Of a stretch of 64,000 bases of DNA, positions 43,129 through 51,897 are shown in pieces. The first letter of the stretch is position 1. The number at the start of each line of letters is the position of its first letter. This DNA is from Acridotheres tristis. Its lineage: Eukaryota > Chordata > Aves > Passeriformes > Sturnidae. Both the position numbers and the translations under genes were made by a program. The stretch lies in the NCBI GenBank assembly GCA_037013685.1, contig CM072892.1, positions 868,001 to 932,000 on the forward strand, written 5' to 3'. The notes under the pieces were generated by a model that saw only the letters and a list, made by a program, of their open reading frames with translations, searched no databases and was not told the DNA's origin.

Positions 43129-46100
43129 TCATTCAATATCCACCAGCTCCACTTCAAAGAAGAGTTTTGCATTTGGTGGGATCCTGTTGGCAAATGTTAA
43201 GGAAACTGAAAGGAAAAAGCCCCTGCAGAGAGTCCCAGCTGAACATCCTGGACCCAGCAGAGAGTCCCCAGCTGCTCCCCGGCCTCTCCCGGGTCCCTGG
43301 GATGCCCCTGACCCCACGGACACCCCGGATCCATCATGGAGCCACAGCTGGTGCCCAGCAGGAGCTGTCGGGGGATAGGCCCAGCTCCATGGACACACCT
43401 TCATTAGCACAGCCTGCTCCCAGTCCCTGAGCTGCCCCAGCCTTGCTGCAGCTGTGGGGCAGTGGCTGGGGAGGTTCCACCGTGTCCCTGCACAGGAGGA
43501 GTGTCCAGGCAGCCGTGCAGGTCACAGGATTCCAGCACAGAACAATCCCTTCCTCTCCTCCAGAAGGGTTGGAAAAAACAAACAGGGCTGCATAAAACAC
43601 TGCAGGATGACTCTACCATACCCGACTTGAGCTGTATCCCAGAACCAAATGTAACTGTCCCTGCTCCTGTTTGCCTACACTGGTTAGGATCCCCATCAGG
43701 CTGCATTTGGAAGCACTGGAATAAAACTGCAGGTGGAAAACAGCAGCAGGTTCACCCTGCACAAGAAAAGGGCAATTGCTCCCCCGGGAATGAGTGGGAA
43801 TGTCCTGAGCCTGCTGTGGGTAACAGGTGAAGCCCCCATTGCATCCCTGTCCATGAAGCAGCTCCTTGCCCTCAGCATTCCCAGTTCCCAAAGCAGTCAG
43901 AGCTCACGGAAGGATACTTGGCATCAGGCTGCCCCTTCTTGCCATAGGCCCACTCGGGCTCGATCTCCAGCTGGGCCTTCTCTCCTTTGCTCATGGTCAG
44001 CAGGGCCTCATCCCACTGCAAGGACAGAGAGCAGCTCAGCAGCCACGGCACAGCACAGCAGCCTCAAGGGACAACAGCCCCCGGCTTCCACTGCCCTTCC
44101 CAGCCACTCCCGGGGCTCCCAGCACACCCAGCCAGCCCTGGGAGCACTGCAGGGGGTGTTCCCTGCTCCCACACTGCAGATCCGTGCTCCTGTGCTGGGA
44201 TCACACACATTCCACCAGCATTCCCAGCTTCAGTATTCCCTTCCCAGGGAGTGCCCAGGGATTGGTGCTGTGTCCCCACAAACCCGGGATAAGCACTGGG
44301 ATAAACCCGGGCTGCTCCTGCAGCACTGGCCCTGCCCAGGGACACAGCCCCTTCCCCAGCTCCAGTCCCATCCCACAGCAGGAATTCCTCCTGCTCAGCC
44401 TGGAGAAAAGGAGGCTCAGGGGGGCCCTTGTGGCTCTGCACAACTCCCTGACAGGAGGGGACAGCCGGGGGGATTTGGGATCTGGGAACAGGGACAGGAG
44501 GAGAGGGAACAGCCTCAGGCTGGGCCAGGGCAGGCTCAGGGTGGATTTTAGGGAATTTCCCCATGGAAAGGGTGGGCAGGGACTGGAAGTGCCCAGGGAA
44601 TGCAAACAGGGATGGATGGAGCCCTGGGATCCCATCAGGGTCAGCTGCTGGGAGAGACTGAGGAGCCTGAGGCTGGGCAGATCCCAGGGAGCAGAGCCCG
44701 TGTTCCATGCACTGCCTGACCTGGGAATGACCCTGAGGATCAATGTTCCACCCTCCCTTGCAATCTGCCACCCAAAACCTGCACCCCAGTCACAAACCAC
44801 AGAATGAAACTGCCCAGGGACTCCGAGGCAGCCCTGAATGCTTCACTTACACCTCGGATCACTTTTCCTACACCGACTTTGAAACTCAAGGGCTTGGCTG
44901 CTTTTTTCTTCTTTGAACCTGGAAAAAAGTTTTATGTTCATTTGCCTCAACATCACACCAGCAGGCTCCACACTTCTGTAGAAAACTGCCATTATAATCA
45001 TGCTTTACATAAATACATAATACTGTAATATTTATATAATATATAGTATTAGCTATTCTAATATTTTTAGCCCAATATCAGATTTTCAGGGGAAATATTA
45101 ACAGTGTGCACTACAAACATCACTAAATGTTCAAGCTGCACCAAAGCATCTTTCAAACCCCAAAGACTCATTCCTGAATTACTCAAGTTGACTGAACAAG
45201 TCATGAACATATTAAGGAACCAAGAAAAGTCAACAGGGAACACACAAGTATGAGGAATTACAGTTCAAGTGACTCTGGAATACTGGAAAAACCTTTCCAG
45301 TATTGCACAAATTTCCTACCCCTAAACCCTCATTTCTGTCACAAAAACATCAGCAGGGAATATTGCACACCAGAGTATTCAAACCCCTCTCATTCCAGGC
45401 CTCCATATTTAAAGATTTACCACAGAAGGGCCCCAAGATGTGTTTGTTTTGAGAAATTCAGGACACTGCTGGTGCTAGAATTCCATAGGCACCATCTCCC
45501 CCTCGGGATTGACTCCCTGCATTCCACATTCCCCAGGCCTGCAATGCCAGAAGGCAGGGCTGGCAGGATGGTGTCACTTGACACCAGCCAGTCCTAAAAT
45601 ACTGCCCTTGCTACCTCATGGAAAATCAGGATCTGGGAGCTTCAGGGCACCAGCAGCTCAGCACCACCATGATAAAGCTGATTGTCAGCAATGCTCCCAG
45701 AAACCTTCCAGGGGCAAACCCCTGCCCACACCTGCTCGAGGAGCCCAGGGAATTCCCTCTAGGAGCATTTGCAACCCACCCCAACAGTTTATCTGCACGT
45801 TTATATATCCATAACCTTACTTGATTGAATGTTGGTGTCAAAGACTGTCCCATCCTGCAGCTTTCCTGTGTACCAGCAGTGGACAGTGTCTCCTTTCTTC
45901 GGGAAGTTGGTTTTATCTCCCTTCTTTAAAATGGATTTTGTGTACTTTGGTGGCCCCTAAGGTTATAAAAAGAGAGTTATGTCTGGTGGGTTAAATAGTC
46001 TCAGGTATCCAAGACTGAACAACCACTGTGTTTAAGGCATTGAAGAAGACACTGTTAGTGAATGATGTGTTACTGCAGGGCTGCAACATTTAGGGAAAAT

Positions 46101-47156
46101 GCAGCTTAAGGTGGGGTATAAACACCAGATTTCTTGGTCTAACTAGGTATTTGAAGATTTAGGAACACACAATCTCCTGAGTTAAAGGGACCCACAAGGA
46201 CTGTGGAGTCCAATAATGGCGCTGCACAGACCCCCCAACAATCCCACCCTGGCATCCCTGGTGTCCAAACACTCCTGGAGCTCTGGAATTCCCTGGGGAG
46301 CCTGGGCAGTGCCAGCACCCTCTGGGGGAGGGAAGAACCTTTCCCTGAAATCCCCCTAACTTTCACCCCGAGACAAGTGACCCGGATAATTTGATTTTCC
46401 GGGCGAAAAACGCGAGTTGAGAGCATCACACCGACCTCCTCCACGGCCTCCTCAGCCTTCACCGCCTTCCCCTTGGCCTCCTCCGCCTTGGCCGGCTTCG
46501 CCTTCTCCGCTGCCTTCTCAGCACCGTCCGTGCCCTTGAAGCGCTGCGAGGGGAAGGGTGAGGAGCTGCATCCACCCCCGGAGCCCTGCCCGGCCCCAGC
46601 CCCATCCCCGCATCCATCCCTGGAACTCTGCCCGGCCCCAGCCCCATCCCCGCATCCATCCCCGGAGCCCTGCCCGGCCCCAGCCCCAGCCCCAACCCCA
46701 GAACCCTGCCCGGCCCCATTCCCGCACCCTGCTGAGCCCCAGCCCCAGAGCCCTGCCCGGCCCCAACCCCATCCACGGCCCCATCCCCGCATCCATCCCC
46801 GCACCCTGCCCGGGCCCAGCCCCGTCCCCGCCGCCCCAGGGCCTCACCTGCGTGTGGAAGAGCTGCGTGTAAGCCGCGATCAGCTGCTCCTTGTTCGCCG
46901 TCTTCGCCACGTTCTTCACCTGCCCCAGCAGCTTGTGCTCCGCCAGGAACTGCGGGACACGCGCGGGACACGTTGAGGGGGAAAAAAAATCCAAACCAAA
47001 CCTCCCACACACAACTGCAAACCATCGATTGTGCCACGCCATTACCGCCTGCGCCGCGTGCTCCTGCAGGAATTTGATGATTTGCTTCTTGGCCAGCGCC
47101 TCGCTCCGCAGCTCCTCAGGGCTCCAGGGCTGCGCCTGGCCCGCGGCCGCCGCCAT
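43129..47156 (-). CDS. FKBP3: FKBP3 (FKBP25), nuclear peptidyl-prolyl isomerase
   Basis: Nuclear FK506-binding protein with an N-terminal helical nucleic-acid-binding domain and a C-terminal FKBP isomerase domain. Minus-strand coding exons: 47046-47156, 46848-46949, 46436-46543, 45821-45956, 44851-44918, 43918-44015, 43129-43183. They sum to 678 bases, all phases fit, and they give 225 residues (human 224). N-terminal domain, residues 1-73: [36 protein letters not shown]. The linker (about 72-107) is unusually Ala/Lys/Glu-rich ([16 protein letters not shown]) compared with human. FKBP core: [55 protein letters not shown] and the end EVELVDIE. The exon ending at 46436 uses a weak donor (GTCGGT), and the ATG sits inside AAGATGGCGGC, a YY1-type motif. 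Confidence 0.97.
44385..44640 (+). mobile_element. CR1 3' fragment in an FKBP3 intron
   Basis: CAGCCTGGAGAAAAGGAGGC, GTGGCTCTGCACAACTCCCT, TCAGGCTGGGCCAGGGCAGG. Unlike the copies at 14050 and 26790, it has no 31-base array at its 5' edge. Confidence 0.8.
46190..46350 (-). mobile_element. CR1 fragment
   Basis: GTGGAGTCCAATAATGGC, AACAATCCCACCCTGGCATC, CCTGGAGCTCTGGAATTCCC. It is nearly the same as the piece at 57270-57430. Confidence 0.7.
46556..46840. repeat. Minisatellite filling FKBP3 intron 2
   Basis: C-rich on plus: units use CCCTGCCCGGCCCCAGCCCC and ATCCCCGCATCCATCCC. The intron (46544-46847) is 304 bases and almost all of it is this array, leaving only about twelve bases before the splice acceptor of the exon at 46543. 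Confidence 0.9.
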
Positions 47157-47399
47157 CTTCCCACCCGCCTCCCTCCCGCTCCTCCTCCGGAGAGGAGCGC
47201 TGGGATCCGCCCGGCTGCCTGAGGGGCGGGCTGGGAGAGCGCCGGGAGACGAGGGGAGGGTCGGGAGAACGCCTTGGAATCCTCCCCTTCAGCCTCGGCC
47301 GAGCTTCCAGGGGATTGCGGGGAGGAGCGCTGAGGGAGGGAGGAAATGGCGGCGGCCCGGGGCTGGGGAGGCCGGCCCTGAGCGGAAGCGGCGGCAGCG

Positions 47400-47613
47400 G
47401 CTGCGGGCTCGGCCGGAGCCTCGGGGCGAGAGGAGCCTGGGACACGGCCGGGGGAGAAGGGAGGGTCAGGGGAGAAGGAAGGGGAGCCCCGGGACACGGC
47501 CGGGGGAGAAGGAGAGGGCCGGGGGTGAAGGAAGGGGAATCCCGGGATACGGCCGGGGGAGAAGGAAGGGGAGCCCCGGGGGAGAAGAAGAAGAGCGCCC
47601 GGAGGCGGCCGGG
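47400..47613 (+). repeat. GC-rich minisatellite, left block
   Basis: Units such as GGGACACGGCCGGGGGAGAA and GGGGAGCCCC, from about 47440, end in GGAGGCGGCCGGG right at the LTR edge. The same unit resumes at 48167. Confidence 0.85.
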
Positions 47614-48166
47614 TGTTATAAGTCCACGACACGTTGTTGGCTTTTTGCAAATATTGAGATAAATGCTGTATGTATGATGTTAAAATAGCTTTTCTGTACG
47701 AATATAAGTTCTTCTTCTAATAACAAAAGTTAAACATACGGTTTTTCTAGATAGTATGCTTAAACTACCCGCTTAGTTGAAATAACAGCCCGTGAAGGTG
47801 TGATAAGAGCCCTGCAGCTGGCACAATTATCAACACTCACCGGCTGCAAAAGGCCGGGACCACCACTCAAATTAAAAAGTAACAAGAAGATTAAAACTAC
47901 AAGCCAAGAAACACGCATACTCTAAAAAGACAAACCCAAGGAGTGGCCATGCTAAACGGTTCCCAGAAAAAGTTTAGCTGTATGTGAAGGACTATAAATA
48001 TACAACAAACTAACGTATTTAAAGGGGCGTTTCCAAAGCAGCCGTGTGCTCTTGGCAACATGCCGAGCACCCGGCTGTTTTAACCCTTTACTTTATGTTT
48101 GTCTCCTATTGTCTTTTCATTAAAATTTTCAAATATTACCAAGACAGTAAACCGTGTTTTTTCACA
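47614..48166 (+). mobile_element. Solo LTR with 4-base target duplication
   Basis: A 553-base AT-rich element starts TGTTATAAGTCCACGACACG and ends CCGTGTTTTTTCACA, so it has TG...CA termini. It is flanked on both sides by CGGG, a likely 4-base target-site duplication, as made by gammaretrovirus-like integrases. A TATA-like ACTATAAATATA lies near 47990, and ATTAAA lies near 48120. It has no coding capacity. It interrupts the GC-rich minisatellite. Confidence 0.8.
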
Positions 48167-48940
48167 CGGGGGAGAAGGGGAGGGCTAGGGGGAGGAGGAG
48201 AGGACCCAGTAGGCGGCCGGGAAAGGAGGAGAGGGCTGGAGCACGGCCGGGAGAGAAGGAGACGGCCAGGACGGGCCGAGACACGGCCTGGGGAGAAGGG
48301 GAGGGCCGGAGCACAGACAGGAGAGAAGGAGACGGCTGGGACACGGCCTGGGGAAAGGGGAGAGCCGGGGGAGCAGGGGAGGGCCGGGGCACGGCCGGGG
48401 GAGAAGGGGAGGGCCCGGAGGCGACCGGAGAGCAGGGGAGAACCGGAGGAGCAGGGGAGGGCCGGGACACAGCCTGGGGAGAAGGGGAGAGCCGGAACAC
48501 AGGCGGGGGAGAAGGAGACGGCTAGGACACGGTTTGGGATAAGGGGAGAGCCCGGAGGCGGCCGGGGAAGCAGGAGAGGGCCGGAGCACGGCCAGGAGAG
48601 AAGGAGACGGCTGGAACACGGCCTAGGGAAAGGGGAGAGCTGGGGCACGGCCGGGGGAGCAGGGGAGAAGAGGAGGGCCCGGAGGCAGCCCGAGGAGCAC
48701 GGGAGGGCTCGGAGGCGACCCGGGGAAAAGAGGAGGGCCCGGAGGCGGCCCGAGGAGCACGGGAGGGCTCGGAGGCAGCCCGGGGAGAAGAGGAGGGCCC
48801 GGAGGCGGCCTGAGGAGCACGGGAGGGCTCGGAGGCGGCCCAGGGAGAAGAGGAGGGCCCGGAGGCGGCCCGAGGAGCACGGGAGGGCTTGGAGGCGGCC
48901 CGGGGAGAAGAGGAGGGCCCGGAGGCTGCTCCCCGCCCCT
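48167..48940 (+). repeat. GC-rich minisatellite, right block with 60-base higher-order unit
   Basis: The left part uses irregular units built on GGGGAGAAGGGGAGGGCCGG and GCACGGCC. From 48670, five copies repeat at exactly 60 bases (GAGGAGGGCCCGGAGGC at 48670, 48730, 48790, 48850, 48910), alternating with GAGGAGCACGGGAGGGCT. It stops about 60 bases before FANCM's ATG. Confidence 0.92.
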
Positions 48941-48982
48941 CTCGGCGGCGATTTCAAGCGGCGGCCCTGAGGCAGGGCTAAG

Positions 48983-49006
48983 ATGGCGGCGCGCGGGGCA
49001 GGATGA
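48983..49006 (+). CDS. Seven-codon upstream ORF overlapping the FANCM start
   Basis: ATG at 48983 reads M-A-A-R-G-A-G and stops with TGA at 49004-49006, sharing the bases ATGA with the FANCM start at 49003. Whether it is in the transcript depends on the unknown start site, and the same AAGATGGCGGC is a YY1-type element. Confidence 0.4.
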   Translation: MAARGAG

Positions 49007-51897
49007 GCGGCGGCCGGCAGCAAACCCTGCTCCAGGTGTGGCGGGCGCCCGGCGGTGGGGCCGAGTGCCGGGACACGGGCCGGGACACGGGCAGGGACAG
49101 CGATGACGACCTGCTGCTGGCAGCCGCGGCCGCGGCAGACCCCGGCCCGGTGCAGGGCTTCAGCGAGACGGCAGGATCCATCTGGATCTACCCCACCAAC
49201 CTGCCCGTGCGCCCGTACCAGGAGCGCATGGCCGGCGCCGCGCTGCTCGCCAACACCCTGGTGTGCCTGCCCACGGGGCTGGGCAAGACTTTCGTGGCCG
49301 CCGTGGTCATGTACAACTTCTACCGCTGGTTCCCCTCGGGGAAGGTGCTGTTCCTCGCCCCCACCAAGCCGCTGGTGGCCCAGCAGATGGAGGCGTGCGG
49401 CCGCGTCATGGGCATCCCGTGCCGGGACATGGCGGAGATGACAGGTACGGCTGCACCCGCACGCTGCCAGGTGTGAAAGCCACGGTGCAGGGGGGAAATA
49501 AAACCTGAGAGGTGTTTGAAGGGTTAAGTGTTGGTTTCGCAGTAGTTAAAAGCCCAGGTCACCTGTGTAAAGGGTGAAGCGCTGGAGTGCAGCCCTGTGG
49601 CTCACAGCGTCTCTGCACACACCGAGCGCTCTGTGTGATGCTTAACCAAATAACAATGGCTCTTTTAATCCATCTTATAGCTGTTTCCTCTCCCTTCGTC
49701 ACTTTCCTCGTCGCTTTCCTCGTCACTTTCCCATTTTTTTTGCAGCCCCGCTGAGCTGCAGTTTATTCCTCACTGAGCCAACATCCTAATGACTGAACCC
49801 ATAACCTGTTTTTAGGCCCAGACCTTTCCTACAGGGATTTTAAATGGTGTTTAGGGCAGCTGCGAGGCATCTTGAGCTTCCCAGCCTTGATTTCCGTGGT
49901 TGTGGATTTAATTTTTTAACGCAAAAGACTTCCTAGTCATTGTATTCAGTGAGGATGAGGAGTTCCTGGGGAGGTGCCCAGAGCAGCTGTGGCTGCCCCT
50001 GGATCCCTGGCAGTGCCCAAGGCCAGGCTGGACATTGGGCTTGGAGAAGCCTGGGATAGTGGGAGGGGTGGGAATGGGATGGGATTTAAGATCCCTTTCC
50101 AACCCAAACCATTCCATGATTTTGTCTCAGGTCATGGGCCATACCTTGCTCTCAGCAGAACGGTTCCCTGATGTTGTTTCTCTAATTTCCAGGAGGAACC
50201 CAGGCTCTGGGCCGCCGGGAGCTCTGGAATACCAAGAGAGTGTTTTTCCTCACACCTCAGATCATGGTCAATGACCTCTCTCGTGGGACCTGTCCTGCTG
50301 TGGACATCAAATGTCTGGTTATTGATGAAGCCCACAAAGCCCTTGGCAATCATGCCTACTGCCAGGTAGGGCTGGAGCCACCCCACTCTTCTGTGCCAGT
50401 TACAAAAACCTTCCCCAGAATTGCTGACAACATCTCCATAAAGTGTCACTGTCATTGCTGGGGGGAGATTAAGGTCCTTAACTTTGTTTGAAAGACATCC
50501 AACACTCCTGTGTTATCACTGCCTTGTTTATGAGTGATACCTGTAAGGTTTTTTTTCAATGCCTCCATTAAATTGTAATTCTAGTTGAAAAATATTTTGC
50601 TGGGCAATGTTAGTAAAACAGTGTTTTTATAAGGTTCTTACAGCAGAGACCAGTCAGTTCAAGATTTCTTCTTACATTTGGGGTTTGTGTTAATCAGCCA
50701 AGAGTTTGTTGCATTATCATGAGTTGATCTCCTGAGAGCAATAGGTGACCTAAGAAGTTGCTTTGATACACTGGAGAAATCTACTGGATATTTGTGGTGG
50801 AGTTCAGATTACATAGGATTAATCATCCCTGAACTACATTTTTTAGAGTTTTTCTTCACTTTTTCACTGAGTTAGTGGTCTGACAATACTTTGGTTAAAT
50901 CAAGTGAGAAATCATTTCATAATTTTCTCAGGTTGTTCTTGGTACATTTCCAGGATATTTCATCCCTGGCAGTGCCCAAGGCCAGGTTGGACATTGGGCT
51001 TGGAGCAGCCTGGGACAGTGGGAAGTGTCCCTGCCATGGCAGGGGTGACACTGGGTGGAATTTCCAACTCAAACCATTCTGTGATTCAGTATTTTTAGAG
51101 TGTTTTGTTAAGCCTTTCCTACTTAGTGGGTATTTTCATTGATGTAGTTTGTGCAGGCAAATAATCTCCTTTAAGGGTATTAATGAAGCTTTCCTGTTCT
51201 TAGGTTGTGAGGGAACTGAGCAAATACACAAATCAATTCCGGGTCCTGGCCCTGAGTGCCACCCCAGGCAGTGACACCAAGGTGAGCCAAAGCTCCTTGT
51301 CTGATTTAAACAATCAGGGTTGAGTGCAAGCTCTGTTCTTTTGCCTGAAGCCTCTGACTGATTCATGGCTGAATCTCTTGATAATCCATTACTTGATAAA
51401 GTTTGGTCTTTCTCATGCTATAAACCGTGTATTATTTATTTGTGAGGATGGGCAGGCCCTGGCACAGAATTCCCAGATTTGCTGTGGCTGCCCCTGGATC
51501 CCTGGCAGTGCCCAAGGCCAGGTTGGACATTGGGACAGTGGGAGGTGTCCCTGCCATGGCAGGGGTGGCTCTGGGGGGGATTTGAGGTCACTTCCCAACC
51601 CCAGCCAGTCTGGAATTCTATTTCCTGACCTTCCTTTCGTTTTTCATCACAGGTAGTGGGTGCCTTTTTCCTGCAATTTTGTCTAACCCCTGCTGAAATA
51701 TGTAAATAGTTACTTTGTTTTTGTGGCTTCTCTCCCAGGCTGTGCAACAAGTTATCTCCAACTTGCTGATTGCTCAGATCGAGATGTGTGCTGAAGATTC
51801 TCCAGAAATCCAGCCTTATTCTCACGAGAGACAAGTGGAAAAAATTGTAGTTCCACTTGGGGAAGAACTGGTAGAAATTCAGAACACTTACATCAAG
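49003..51897 (+). CDS. FANCM: FANCM, first four coding exons
   Basis: Fanconi anaemia group M ATP-dependent DNA translocase (SF2 family), which remodels stalled forks and anchors the core complex to DNA. Exons 49003-49444, 50193-50365, 51204-51281 and 51739-51897 join in phase to 284 residues. Start MSGGRQQTLLQVW matches the PCNA-box-like N-terminus of the family; SDDDLLLAA is the acidic patch. Helicase motifs: I PTGLGKT (90-96), Ia APTKPLV (119-125), II DEAH (192-195), III SAT (223-225). Exon 4 ends EELVEIQNTYIK with a perfect GTGAGT donor, so the gene should continue. I find no exon 5 (the family's next block contains a RRDIPNLTKYQ-like motif) in the following 12 kb, which instead holds an antisense gene. 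The full protein is about 2,000 residues, so this is partial. Confidence 0.95.
49965..50135 (+). mobile_element. CR1 3' end fragment in FANCM intron 1
   Basis: CAGAGCAGCTGTGGCTGCCC, AAGGCCAGGCTGGACATTGG, CTTTCCAACCCAAACCATTC, CATGATTTTGT. Confidence 0.8.
50955..51100 (+). mobile_element. CR1 3' end fragment in FANCM intron 2
   Basis: CCCTGGCAGTGCCCAAGGCC, GGGCTTGGAGCAGCCTGGG, TTTCCAACTCAAACCATTCT. Confidence 0.8.
51470..51625 (+). mobile_element. CR1 3' end fragment in FANCM intron 3
   Basis: GATTTGCTGTGGCTGCCCCT, GGACATTGGGACAGTGGGAG and CTTCCCAACCCCAGCCAGTC. Confidence 0.8.

Larger units (their letters stand above)
47157..49002. promoter_or_regulatory. FKBP3/FANCM divergent promoter interval
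   Basis: The start codons of FKBP3 (minus, 47156) and FANCM (plus, 49003) face away from each other across about 1.85 kb of mostly CpG-rich DNA. Both starts lie in or next to AAGATGGCGGC (YY1-type; minus strand at FKBP3, plus strand at 48980-48990 for FANCM). The interval holds a GC-rich minisatellite in two blocks, with an LTR between them. Confidence 0.7.

Noticed and set aside
48044..49023. 308-codon Arg/Gly/Glu-rich frame upstream of FANCM and its minus-strand partner
   Set aside because: Entirely inside the GC-rich minisatellite and part of the LTR. FANCM's real start is at 49003 in a different context.
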